Part shown: positions 11,101 to 22,059 of the stretch, in pieces | Layout of the letters: the number at the start of each line of letters is the position of its first letter | Numbering within the stretch: position 1 is the first letter of the stretch | Origin: Prorocentrum cordatum | Lineage: Eukaryota; Sar; Dinophyceae; Prorocentrales; Prorocentraceae | Direction: 5' to 3' | Length of the DNA: 64,000 nucleotides | Assembly (NCBI GenBank): GCA_963575745.1 | Contig: CAUYUJ010003670.1 | Span: 10,001 to 74,000 of the forward strand | Made by a program: the position numbers and the translations under genes | Notes under the pieces: generated by a model | Told to the model about the DNA's origin: nothing | Database searches by the model: none | Seen by the model: only the letters and a program-made list of their open reading frames with translations

Positions 11101-11925
11101 ATCCGACCTGTCCTTTGCCGCATGCGGCACATGTCTTTTCTGCGGCTTCCGTTCGAGACTTCCTCGCATGCTCTTGAGGAGGGCCGTTCGAGACTTCCTC
11201 GCATGCGCTCGGCGGTTTCGAAGTTGCATCAGCCTTGGGCCACGCAGCATCCAGGCGGGTTTCTTTTCGGGGTTCTCACCGTCGCAGGCCTTCCTAATCC
11301 TCCCCCGCGGGGGCTGGGGTATGACGAAATCGACGAGGGGCGAAAGGGGCGCCTCTCGAGAGGTACCTTTGCATGGCACGATTGTCGATGCAGGCCAGAA
11401 GAGACGGAGGGGAGGGGGCCGTTTTGAAAATGTGATGCCCTCCATCCGTGCTCGGCCAAAGGCGGCGCCGAACGCCGCGCGGCGTGCCACCGCGCGGTGG
11501 GAACTTCAGGGGGCCCGTTGGGTCGGGAGACGCAGGGCGCCGGCGCACTTACGCAGGACGAAGAATTTTCCTTTTTGAATCGAAGAGGACCACCCCTGTC
11601 CCCCGTGAAATCTTAACGTGGGGGGGCTTGTGGTCGACGGATCCTATTCTGGTCGGTTCCTGGAACGCATTTGATATAAATTCAAAACGGGGTAGGAATT
11701 GGATCCGCCGTACAAAATCAGGTCCGGCGCGGATCCCGACAATCAGAAATGGGATCCGCGCGCACGGAAATGGGACCCGCCACGAATTCACGATTACGGT
11801 AAAGTTGGAAATCGGATCCGTGCGACCCTCATTGGGTTCGCCGCTATGATTTCCCAGAAGGCCCGTGCACCGCGTGGGACCGTCAGGTTCAGCGCCAAAA
11901 GGAAAAAACTTTCGGCCCGTGGATG
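8160..11925 (+). mobile_element. TA-flanked insertion made of about 840-bp tandem units
   Basis: Units start with CTTACGCAGGACGAA at 8160, 9030, 9868, 10708 and 11548, giving spans of 870, 838, 840, 840 and a truncated 378 bp. The middle units are almost identical; the first is more diverged. The block is bounded by TA at 8158-8159 and 11926-11927, and removing it with one TA restores an exact 77-bp satellite unit. The two ends are imperfect inverted repeats (16 of 24 matches when the left end is compared with the reverse complement of the right). Each full unit has six GGATCC sites within about 190 bp. Open frames of 120-190 codons exist on both strands, but no transposase or other domain is recognisable. 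It could be a non-autonomous Tc1/mariner-like element later amplified in tandem (inference). Confidence 0.75.
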
Positions 11926-12650
11926 TAGGGAATTCCCCCCAAGGCCCGAGTGGGGGTGACCACATGCCTCCGCCACACTAAGTACAGGGCTTCGTGGCCC
12001 CATAAGGGGGCTCCCCCCAAGGCCCCACTGGGGGTGGCCACGTGCGTGCGCCACACCCAGTACAGCGCTTCGTGGCCCCATAGGGAGCTCCACCTGCGGC
12101 CCCAGTGTGGGTGACCACATGCGTCCGCCACACCCATGTCGGCACACCCTTCACACGTTTTGTTGCCTTATAGGGAGCTCCACCTAAGGCCCCCGTGGGG
12201 GTGGCCACATGCGTCCGCCACACCCAATACAGCGCTTCGTGGCCCCATGGGGAGTTCCACCGAAAACCCCGTGGGTGGCCGCATGAGTCTGCCACACCCA
12301 GTACAGCGTTTCGTTGCCCCATAGGGAGCTCCACCTGCAGCCCCATTGGGGGTGGCCACATGCGTCCGCCACAATCAGTACAGCGCGTCGTGACCCCATA
12401 GGGAACTCCACCTGAGGTCCCAGTGGGGGTGGCCACATACGTCCGCCATGCCCAGCACAGCGTTCCGTGGCCTTATAGGGAGCTCCACCTAAGGCCCCAA
12501 TGGGGTTGTCCGCATGCGCCCGCCACACCCAGTACATCGTTTCGTGGCCCCATGGGGAGCTCCACCTGCGGCCCCAGTGGGGGTGCCCGCATGCGTCCGC
12601 CACACCCAATACGCCCCTCACACGCTTCGTGGCCCGTTAGGCCCCTGCTA
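11926..12650 (+). repeat. Satellite A array, mixed 77- and 90-bp units
   Basis: The array resumes at the TA after the insertion. Landmarks at 11998, 12076, 12166 and 12243 give spacings of 78, 90 and 77. The 90-bp form has an extra segment with TCGGCACACCC and CACACG. Confidence 0.95.
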
Positions 12651-12955
12651 CGCCCAGTATTCACAGGCATATTCATTTACACTAGGCGTCTCCATGCTCG
12701 CATTCACGCACATAGACTGATTCGCGATCATACTCAATCACAATCAGGCGCGCTCGCGCTCAGTCTCACCCGCGCTCAGTCCCCCGTGATCAGGCCTATC
12801 GTTTCCGTTCGTGTTGTGTACCCTGCCACACATGTTGGCGCACCCCTCGCACGGTTCGTGTCCCCATAGGGATCGCCACCGAAGAAGGTATTCACAATTA
12901 CGATACTCCCAATTGCATATGGTTGTGTCCTTCGCCAGGGTAATTTTCTCAGCGC
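12651..12955 (+). repeat. Right flank of composite satellite element A (copy 1)
   Basis: A last degenerate unit near 12835-12880 is followed by a conserved end containing GTCCTTCGCCA (12927-12937) and TAATTTT. The same end follows satellite units at 35885-35895 and 50178-50188. Confidence 0.8.
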
Positions 12956-13009
12956 CCCCCCGCGCAGGAAAGAACACCCCCTCCTCTTTTCCAATCGCAT
13001 ACTCAGTCA

Positions 13010-13159
13010 CTCAACCACTCACACACACACGCTTCATCATTCACACTCACTCACTCACCCACTCACACACACCCACTCACTCACACTCACTCACGCGCTC
13101 ACCACCATCACTCAATCACGCAGTCACCCATTCACTCACCCACCTAACCGCCCAATCGC

Positions 13160-13201
<42 letters not shown>

Positions 13202-13290
13202 CCGTTATCATCAGCACCATTCTCATCATCACCACTATCATCATTGACAGCATCATCATTATCATCAGCATTGTCGCCTTCACTCAGTCA
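13010..13290. repeat. CACTCA-type and ATC simple repeats
   Basis: A degenerate CACTCACT tract at 13010-13145 is followed by (ATC)n at 13158-13275. Confidence 0.9.
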
Positions 13291-13344
13291 CTCACTCATT
13301 CACTGACTCACTCACTCATCTCGGGGGGTTGCGTCGTCTGTGAG

Positions 13345-14260
13345 TGAACTGAGCGGAAGTCTCAGGCGAGAGCCCCCTTCCTATGGGGCCCGCAGCTCAT
13401 GTTTGTAATCCAAGCGGGCCATCGGAAACTTGTAACTGTCGCCAGTTTTGGGCTCCAGGGGATTGAATATGGAGGACGTATCAGGCAGGAACTTCGTCTT
13501 TGAGTGAATGGGGAGGAGGTCTCAGGCGGGATCCTCCTCTCCAGGGGGCCCGCAGCTCACGTTTATATTCCGAGCGGGTCATCGGGAACTTGTAATTGTC
13601 GTAACTTTTGGGCCCCGTGAGGCCTGAACGTGGAGGAAGTATGAGGCGGGAGCCTCGTCTGTGAGTGAATTGCGAAGAAGTCTCAGGCGGGACCCCCCTC
13701 CTTATGGGGCCCGCAGCTCATGTTTGTAATCCGAGCGGGTTCTCGGAAACCTGTAACAGTCGGGCTCCTGAGGCCTGAGTATGGAGGAAGTATGAGGAGG
13801 GAGCATCGTCTCTGAGTGAACTGCGAGGACGTTTCAGGCGGGAGCCCCCTCCCTATTGGGCTCGCAGCTCATGTTTGTACTCCGAGCGGGTCAACGGGAA
13901 CTTCTAATGGCTGAGGCCTGAACGTGGAGGAAGTACGAAGCGGGAGCCTCGTGTGTGAGTGAATTGCAAAGACGTCTCAGGCGGAAACCCCCTCCCTATG
14001 GGGCCCGCAATCCACGTTTGTAATCCGAGCGGGTTCTCGGAAACCTGTAACAGTCGGGTTCCTGAGGCCAGAACATGGAGGAAGATCAGGCGGGAGCTTC
14101 GTCTGTGAGTGAACTGCGCGGACGTCTCAGGCGGGACCCCCCCCTATGGGGCCCGCAGCTCATGTTTGTAATCCGAGCGGGTCATCTCTAAGGCGGGATC
14201 CTCCTCTCTATGGGGCTCGCAGCTCATGTTCGTAATCCGAGCGGGTCATCGGGAACTTGT
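13345..14260. repeat. Minisatellite, about 140-165-bp units, seven copies
   Basis: Units begin with GTCTCAGGCGGGA and carry TATGGGGCCCGCAGCTCATG, then AATCCGAGCGGGT. Copies lie near 13357, 13528, 13678, 13828, 13972, 14123 and 14186 (the last is truncated). No coding content is apparent. Confidence 0.88.
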
Positions 14261-14564
14261 ATATGTCGTTTTTTTGGGGCTCCTCAGGTTTGAATATGGA
14301 GGACGTATTAGGCGACATCCTCGTCAGTGAAGGAGTTGCAAGGGAAGTCTGTTGGGGGCCGCCCGGGGAGCTATTTGGCTTTAGGCTTCGTCGCATTATG
14401 CGAGGCGAAAGCCTTTGGCCTCGTCAGGTATGCGAGCCTCTGGCCGCATACGATTCCTGTATGATCAGCCAGCGTCGGCGAGAGCCTCTGGCCTCAGGCC
14501 TGAATTCTCGGGCGGGGCCTCTGGCCTGAGGCCCTTAGCCTTGGCGAGGAGGAGGACGAAAAGG

Positions 14565-14578
14565 TGGAGGAGGAGGAG

Positions 14579-14613
<35 letters not shown>

Positions 14614-15110
14614 TGAGGAGGAGGAGGAGGAGGAGGAGGAGGAGGAGAAGAAATGCCCTAGGAGGCCCCAGAAGGTCCCGGGAGGCCCTGAAGGCTTCAG
14701 GAGGCCTCAAGATGCCCCAGGAGGCCCCAGGAGGAGGCAGGAGGCTTAAGGAGGAAGCAGGAGGAGGACGAGGAGGAGGAGGAGGAGGAGGAGGAGGAGG
14801 AGGAGGAGGAGGAGGAGGAGGAGCAGGAGGAGAGGAGGAGGAGGAGAGGAGGAGGAGGAGGAGAGGTGGTGGAGGAGGGAGGAGGAGGAGGAGGAGGAGG
14901 AGGGAGGGAGGATGGAGGAGGAGGAGGGTGGCGAGGGATATGGAAAAGGGAGGAGGAGGAAAGGAGGAGGAGGTGGTGGAGGAGGCAAGAGGAAGAGGAG
15001 GTGGAGGAGGTGGAGGAGGAGGAGGAGGAGGAGGAGGAGGAGGAGGAAGAGGAGGCAGGGGTTGAGGCAGCGGGGGGAGCAGGCAGGAGGATAAGGAGGA
15101 GGCAGGGGTA
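14565..15110. repeat. GGA-rich tract
   Basis: Several (GGA)n runs separated by short GC-rich spacers, including AGGAGGCCCCAGGAGG-like stretches. Poly-Glu, poly-Arg and poly-Leu frames here are artefacts. Confidence 0.92.
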
Positions 15111-15157
15111 GGTGGGAAAAGGGAGGGGGCAGGAGGATACCCCCAGGCAAGTTAAAT

Positions 15158-15228
15158 TCATTATTATTATTGTTATTATTATTATTGTTATTATTATTAT
15201 TATTATTGTTATTATTATTATTATTATG
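15158..15228. repeat. TTA microsatellite
   Basis: An (ATT/GTT)n run of about 70 bp just upstream of the LINE remnant. Confidence 0.9.
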
Positions 15229-15329
15229 TGGGTCCTTCCATCGGAGTAATTCATCTGGGATTCGAGACGCCATCGCCAGAAGAAGCGACATCAGTTTTGG
15301 GACGTCTCTTGGTCCAGGAGACGCACAGC

Positions 15330-17430
15330 ACGCATGGAGCGGCGCTCGCGATGCGACTACCTCAGGGAGTCTCTGCGTGGTGGTCCCACGGCGCTGCTTC
15401 GGTGGGGGGGTCGGCCTGTTGGTCAAAAGCTGAACCAGTTTGATCGGGCGGACGGCGTGGACTGGTTGGACGTTGAACCTCGGCGGATCGCTATCCTACG
15501 ACTGGATGGGCCGGGGGGCTCGGTGGACATCGCTAGACGAGCAGGAACACGACGACTTCGCAGATTTTTTCACATTGCACGGCACTTTCGAGGCCAAACA
15601 GCCCGAACCCACGCACCGTACGTCGCAAGGCGCTTCAAGGACGGACAGGACATGCGTGAAGCCGCACATTTCCGACCAACTCTGCAGGACGTGATCGCGT
15701 GCAGGCCTCTGCTGGGTTGACAGATTGTTGGCCCACCGCCCCCTGGAGGTGGCGCGCCGATCGCCGGCGCCAGCGCGGGAGATGAGCGCCTGGCGCCGCT
15801 CGAGCCTTCAGACACCCAGCTTGGGCGCAGAACGTGGCTGTGCGATGGGGAGACTTGCGCCAGGCGGATCACATTCGTGATTCGCCGCGCCAGCGCCTGC
15901 TGCTCCTGAAGCGTGCGATCCGGAGCGTCAGCCTGGAGATGAACGAGGGCGCGGAGCTGGCCCTGCCAGCGACAGCCGCCGACCGACTGGGCTGCGCAAT
16001 CCGATGTTTGCGAGCAGCGGGGGAGGGGCACAAGTGGATGGCAGCGCGCCGCGCGGCGCGGGAGGTCCCGTATTTTTTGGTCCGTAGCTCCTTGGGGCAG
16101 CCTTCGACGGGAATGGCGACGCGCAGAGAACGCTACGAGACAGGGTCTGTAGCTGGCCAAGGAAGACATACGCCAGGAGCTCCACAACCTGGTGGGCGGC
16201 CTGCCCGGGCTGGCCGCAGAGGCGGCCGCGACGCGGCGGGGATCTGTCGCAGACGAGATCAGTCTGTTGAAGCCAGGCTCGGGCACGAGTTTGCGCGCAC
16301 TGCGGAAAGGCGACGGTGGCATCGTCGCGGGGCTCGGCCAGATTGTCGAGGAGTTGGCGCGCCATTGGCGAAGTGCCTTCACGGTAGGGAGCGTGGACCA
16401 GGACCGGCTCGAGGCGTGGCTGCATTCAGAGCGGCGTTCAAGGGGCCGCAGCGGTGCCGCCTCGCCCGTCGACCGGGCGAGTGCGGAGGCAGGACGTGCG
16501 AGCGGCGCTGGAGCAATCTCGGCTCGCGGCGCTGGGCTCGGATGGCATCAGCGCTATCTCGTGGAAGCGCTTGGACGCGCTGGCAGCGGGCGTGCTGCGC
16601 GAGACCGCGCGAGCCTTGTCGCCCCCCACCGCCCCCCAGGACCCCCGGAGCGCGTGCGCAGCGCGCCTTCAACCTTGGCTTGTTGTGTTGCATTCCGAAG
16701 GAGGCGGTGTAAGTTGACGCGGTGACTGGCGAGGTGTTCACGGCGGACGGCGCCCGCCTTCTATCCTTGGTCGACGTCGCTTACCGGATAATGGCGCCCA
16801 CCGCCCCCCAGGGCCCCGAGAGCGCGTGCGCAGCGCGCCCTCGACCTTGGCTTGTTGTGTTGCATTCCGAAGGAGGCGGTGGATGTTGACGCGGTGACTG
16901 GCGAGGTGTTCACGGCGGACGGCACCCGCCCTCTATCCTTGGTCGACGTCGCCAACCGGATAATGGCGGGAGCGCGCAGACACAGCTGGAAAGATCCGCT
17001 TGGTCAGTGGGTCTCCTCAAATCAAAGGGGGTTTCTGCCGGGCCGTTCTATGCTGGCCAGCGCGGTTGTACTGGGGCACCGAACCGTGCTCGCAGCTTTG
17101 CAGAAGCCGCGCGGCATGCTGCTCCTGATCGATTTTAAGGCGGCCTTACCCGGCGTCTCGCACCAGTATGTACGGCGATGCCTGGATGGCCGTGGAATGC
17201 CCCGCGAGGCACTGTATGTCCTGGGTGCCCTGTGCGACAGCGGCCGGTGCGCCATCCTTGTGGGTGGGCGTCGTTGCCGTGGTTTCGCCGTGAGCTCGGG
17301 CATTCGCGCTGTTATCTGCGGCGGCGATGGATCTTCTGCTTCGCGTGCTGACGCGAAGGTTCGGGCCCGACGTTGCAGTGCGCGCCTTTGCCGATGATGT
17401 GGGCATCGTGCTCGCTGATATCTGAAAGAG
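15330..17430 (+). pseudogene. LINE-type retrotransposon remnant (endonuclease plus reverse transcriptase)
   Basis: Fragments of a non-LTR element in several frames. At 15370-15560 GGGVGLLVKS and VEPRRIAILRLDGPGGSVDI resemble an endonuclease/exonuclease/phosphatase domain. At 16245-16430 there is a linker ending HWRSAFTVGS. At 16500-16640 GSDGISAISWKRLDALAAGV starts the RT fingers; at 17020-17270 come NQRGFLPGRSML and LLLIDFKAALPGVS (motif A); at 17370-17412, in another frame, AVRAFADDVGIVLADI carries the FADD active-site box (motif C). The conserved QGCPLS stretch between them is deleted at about 17310. Frameshifts, stops and an internal 172-bp duplication show it is dead. Minus-strand ORFs here are shadows. 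Confidence 0.8.
16627..16970 (+). repeat. 172-bp tandem duplication inside the LINE remnant
   Basis: The segment with TGTTGTGTTGCATTCCGAAG occurs at 16681 and again at 16853. The copies are about 95% alike. The first copy has a TAA where the second has GAT, and its Asn codon context is altered. Confidence 0.88.
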
Positions 17431-18590
17431 CGCGTTCGGCCGTTGCTGGTCACTGGGGGCTTCCAGCTCGCCCCCCCCCCGCCCCCTCCCCGTCGAAGAT
17501 CGAGGGGGGTCGCTGCCGGTTCGAACCCCCCCCTCCCCGGTCCATCGTGAAAGCGTGTGTGTGTGTGGGGTCAGTGAAGCGTGTAGTCCACGGATCTCAG
17601 CCTTTCACACTTCGAGATGTCTTCACAAAATATCGGTTCCAAAGCTGGGTGCCCGAGCCGATTCTGGAGCCACCTGGCGGCCTCTGGGCTCGACGGAACT
17701 CTGGGTATCCAACTGGCTTCGAGCGATCGCCCCTGCCGCCGCCTGGGCCTCGGCGCCGGGGGGGCGCCGGCCTCCTCGAAAGTCGAACCGCAAAGTCAAG
17801 AATCTGGGCGCGCCGCCCCGCCGCCCCAGGGGGGCGCCGCGGCGGAGTGCGCGCTGCCGCCGAGCGTCCATGACTGCGGCCTCGTTTGAGCCGAGTGGCT
17901 ACGATCGCGCGGCCAGTGTCGCTGGGGATGGCTGGACTGCGCCGTCGTGGCAATCGCCGCTGGGCGCAGCGGCGCGCCGCCTCCTCCTCCTCCTCTTCCT
18001 CCTCCCCCTCCACCTTCCCCCCCTCCGCCCCGTCCTCCGCCTCCTCTTGCGCCGCCGTCTTGACCGCGACGCTCCGCGAGGTTGGAAGAATCGGGGGGCG
18101 AAGCAGGGTGCCCGGCCCCTTCCGCCGGAGGGGGGGGGGGGGCTTGGGAGACTCGGGAGGTCGAGAGGGAAGTCGGGCGCGTGTTTCCTGCGGGGCCTGC
18201 GGGTGGGAGGGCGCGCGCGCGCGCGCCCGCGGTCGGTCTGTCCTCTCCAGCTCCCCTCCCTCTGGTACGTGGTGCACTCTCTCATCGCGGGGGGCAGTTA
18301 TTTGCAGCTCCCGGCGGATGCAAGTGGCAAAGTGTGGGTAGGAGAACCAAGCCCAATGCGCCTCGCGACTGAGGGCACCTTGTCTGTGGGGGGCGCCCGC
18401 GAGAGAAAGATCAAGGGCCCCCCCCAATCGAGCCGGCGGCGGCGCGGGATCGGCGAACGCCCCGATTGGGAAGGGCGCCCAGCGCCTGCGCCCCAGAGCA
18501 CCTGGACCCCCCTGACACACCCCTGAAGCTCCTTTCCCGCAAGCAAGCCCTGTCGGACAGGGAATCCGCCGAGGAGGCGTCGGAGGGCAG
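17431..18590. other. GC-rich, C- and G-run sequence; no gene seen
   Basis: Includes a TCC tract at 17982-18050 and GC dinucleotide runs near 18212-18230. Long overlapping ORFs on both strands reflect base composition. Confidence 0.45.
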
Positions 18591-19150
18591 GAAGGGCTTC
18601 CAGGCGGTGGCCATGGCGCTCGTAGGTCGCAGTGCCAGGACGTCAGCGCACTTCCGGATCGGGCAGAAGATGGAGCGATGGTCGCTGCCGGTCTCGCCCA
18701 GAATTGTGGCCACTCGGTCCGAGGGGAGGCTTCGTCTTCTGCGGGGCCTCTCCCCTCCCGCGTGGCCGCGGCCGTGTTCGGCGCCGCGTGGAATCGGTGG
18801 TGCGCGGAGCGAAGACTCCAGAGGAGGGCTGGGGCCGCGAATTTTGCCGATTTGGATGCGGCGGCGCGCGGAGGACAGCGTTGAACATATCATCGGTGTC
18901 GCGCCCTCCGCCAGTTTCATCGGGCGTCGCTGCGGATGGACGAGGGATGTCTGCTGCCAGCTTGGCTTGGCGTGCACGGGCTGCAGCTCTAGGAGGCGGC
19001 CCTGGTTCGTGGGGCCCTCGGCGCCCGCGCTGTGTGCTGCGCCTCCAACGTTGCCCAGGAGCAAGAGGCGCGAGCTTGAACCGGCCAGCGCAATGAGGAG
19101 CAGCGCCGCAAGCACCAGCGCTGCGCGCGCGAGCGCGACTGACGACATGT
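18590..19150 (+). pseudogene. LINE C-terminal zinc-knuckle remnant
   Basis: In one frame FCRFGCGGA at about 18841-18867 and, after a +1 shift, AEDSVEHIIGV at about 18870 recompose a C-x3-C ... H knuckle typical of the C-terminal region of dinoflagellate-type non-LTR elements. An upstream NRWCAERRLQRRAG and a downstream ALRQFHRASLRMDEG stretch (a third frame) fit the same region. Frame changes make it non-functional. It could be the 3' end of the preceding LINE remnant or a separate insertion. Confidence 0.6.
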
Positions 19151-19823
19151 GAGCTGATCGCTTTGCCGTCGGCCGCCCTCGCCAGGCAGCCCGCCGGCGT
19201 GCTGCCTGCCCCCCGCCCTGCCTTCCCCCCCCTTCCGCTTCCCTTCTCGAATTTCCGCCCCTTGGCGGGGCGCCTCGCAGGAAGCGCCTGGGCCGTTGCC
19301 TTCCGCGGTGATTCTTTTCGTTGCTTGGGGCGCACAGGTGCGCCGATTTTTTGGCTGGCAGCCAGCTGTCTCCAGCCGCAAGCCCCCCCCATGGGCTCCG
19401 CGCCCGTGGCAGCATGGGGCCGTTCAATTTTCCTTTCCCCCTCTCCTCCCTCGTTTTCTTTGTTGCCGTCGCCGTCGCGGTCGTCTCGTCATTGTCGTCC
19501 TCGTCGGGGAGCGGTCCCTTGTTCCTTCTGGCTTGCGGTCCCCCGCAGGGGAGGCGTCCGAGGCAGCGCCTCTGATTTCAACCGGTTGTTTCCCTGGCAA
19601 TGTCAGCTTGTGATTAACAAATGAGCCCCCCCCGGGGGGCTGGTGAAAAGACCCCGCGGGGCGCGAAACATTTTTTCGATCGCGGGCGCCTGGGGGTTGT
19701 CGCGGGCATCGCCGAGGGGATCGCGTGCCCCCCTGCATGACAGCCTCAAAACGATTGCCTCTCGTATAACAGTTGTGATATGGGGTCGTATACGTCCGAG
19801 GCGAATTGTCTTCCCCCTCTCAG

Positions 19824-19824
<1 letters not shown>
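19151..19824. other. Intergenic; no gene seen
   Basis: GC-rich sequence with short C and G runs, and overlapping open frames without any recognisable domain. Confidence 0.45.
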
Positions 19825-19825
<1 letters not shown>

Positions 19826-19887
<62 letters not shown>

Positions 19888-20055
19888 CTAACCCCCACCC
19901 CCCATAAAGCATCTGCAGTGCGTTATCGTCGTCGTCGTCGTCGTTGTCGTCGTCGGCGTCGGCGTCGGCGTCGGCGTCGTCGTCGTGGTCGACCACAGCG
20001 GGGGGCCTACGCAGCACCCCCTCCATGCGGCATCCGCAGAGCGTTGTCGTCGTCT

Positions 20056-20101
<46 letters not shown>

Positions 20102-20415
20102 CTACAGCGGGCCTACGCAGCACCCCCCCCGCCCCCCACCCCCCATGTGGCATCCGCACTGCATTGTCGTCGTCGTCGTCGCCGTCGACCACAGCGGGCC
20201 TGCGCAGTACCCCCACCCCCCCACAGGGCATCCGCAATGCGTTGTCGTCGTCGTCGCCGTCGCCGTCGCCGTCCGCCGTCCGTCCTCCTCGTCCTCGTCA
20301 TTTTCCTCGTCCTCGTCGTCGTCATCGTCCTCATCCTCGTCCTCGTCGTCGTCGTCGTCGTTGTCGTCGTCGACTACAGCAGTCCTACTTGTCGTCGTCG
20401 TCGTCGTCGACGATT
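19826..20415. repeat. Compound (GTC)n array with conserved linkers
   Basis: GTC runs (for example 19829-19885, 19926-19985, 20041-20098) alternate with linkers of 50-70 bp that share ACAGCGGGCCTACGCAG, a C-run, GCATCCGCA and TGCGTTGTCG. There are four full linkers and a partial fifth at 20368. Confidence 0.9.
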
Positions 20416-22055
20416 ACAGACAAACCGCGACAGACGTGGTGAGGAGGACTGCCCGCTTTGGGTCGGACGAAAGGCTGGGGAACGAAAGGCTGGGGTCGAA
20501 TAGGGAAAGACAGGCCGCGCAGTTGGTTCCGGTCGCCCTGCTGAGGGGCCAGTTCTCGATGCTCGGCCGTTTTCGGCGCCAGGAGGCGCTCGAAAAATCA
20601 GCACTGTGAGCTGCTTGGCAAATCCCAGCTTGGCCACGCCCCCTTTCGTCCAGCCCACCTTGCTCGCAGGCCCGCGAGGCAGCAGGCGCCCCCCTGGCTG
20701 CGGCCAGGGCCAAAGAGGCGCATCGGCTCGACAAAAAGCGAACACGGAAAGTGCGGGGGCGAGCGCCGACAGCAGTTCTTTTTCATTTTGAACAGCTGTC
20801 GCCCTGGCTCACGGTCCCTGCTACTGCCGCCCTGGCCTCCCGCCCCCCCCTCTCCCAGTCTGTGCTGTTTCAGTCGCCTTCTCGTTGGCGGCCGGGCGTC
20901 GGCGCAAATCAACGGCGCCGCCGCCGTTGATTTTCAATCATGCGGGCGCCGCTCCGCGATTCGCCCCAGCAGGGAAACGACTTTTTAAACACGCGCCCCC
21001 CGCGGATTTGTTAATCCGTGCCCGCGCCGAAAAACTGCCCGAATTTTCGCCCCTCCCAGCAGGGGTTGCGCGGTGTGCATGACAGGCCATTTTGGGCAAC
21101 TTCGTGGCGCAACGAAATTGTCACGAAGTTCAGTGCCGCGCCCGCGGGAGTATTGCGTGGCAGCGGGGCCCCTGGCCACTCGTGTTGTCCTCCTCCTCCT
21201 CCTCCCTCTTCGCTTCCCCTCTTCGCTATCCCTTGGTCCGGCCTTTGGGGTAGTCCGCGAAGGTGTAGTGCCTTCGATGCTGTTTGTCTTTATGTTCGAT
21301 TCCCCGTCCACGAGTGTATGCGCACTAGCTGGTAGGCATGAGTTTGTTCAATGCCCTCGAAGTGTTGATGCGTTAAAGTGGTCAAAAGCCAGCCTAGTCT
21401 AGGCGCCGGCCTGCTGTCGGCCAACAGCGGCGCGGCCTGTGGCGCCAGTCTCCCGCCAGGCTTGCCTGCCGGGCGCTCTTCCTCGCGGGCCGCTCTACCC
21501 GTCGGCCTGTGGCCCCATCGTGGGTGCCCTCGGGCGCATGCGGCTATACCACACTATTCATTAGATGCGACATCGCCAGTTGCATGGTACGCGGGTTTCA
21601 CGCGACCTTGCTTCTTCTGTTTCGGCACCGAGGCTGTCTGCAGGCCTTTTCTCCCCCCTCCTTCTCGCCCTCCTCCTCCTCTGCCTCTGCCCTCCTCTTT
21701 GCCCTCCTCCCCATTTGCGTTGGGCACCAGTGCGAGTCCCGCCCGTATGGGCCGGTATGGGGTACGCATGCTTGGGTTTACACTTCAGCTGCGATTTCAT
21801 TGAGGCGTCCGCGCGAAGGACGCGGGTCTCTGCTATAACAGTTTGTTTTTGTTTCCACTTGTGTCATTTCGGTTTGTGCGTTTTCCGCCAGTCGTCGCAG
21901 CTTGCGCCGGGTGAGACGGGTGGTGTGATGCTCATCGATGGTTCGCGTCCTTCCCTCTCCCTCTCCAGAATAGTTTGTGTTTGTTTGTTGTTGCTGCTGC
22001 TGCTGATGTTGTTTTTCTTCTTTCCGTTTTAATGGGGCGCTAGCCTCGGCTAAAG
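20416..22055. other. Intergenic; no gene seen
   Basis: GC-rich DNA with TCC-rich patches at 21183-21215 and 21655-21715. ORFs on both strands overlap and lack domain-like sequence. Confidence 0.45.
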
Positions 22056-22059
22056 TATA

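Noticed and set aside
8160-11925. 120-190-codon ORFs in the 840-bp units
   Set aside because: Present on both strands and repeated only because the units are near-identical; no recognisable domain, and no frame stands out by codon bias.
15570-16382. 270-codon minus-strand ORF
   Set aside because: Shadow of the plus-strand LINE remnant; residue order is not domain-like.
21084-21100. Second spliced-leader relic (GGCCATTTTGGGCAA)
   Set aside because: Only about ten contiguous bases match the remembered leader; within chance expectation.
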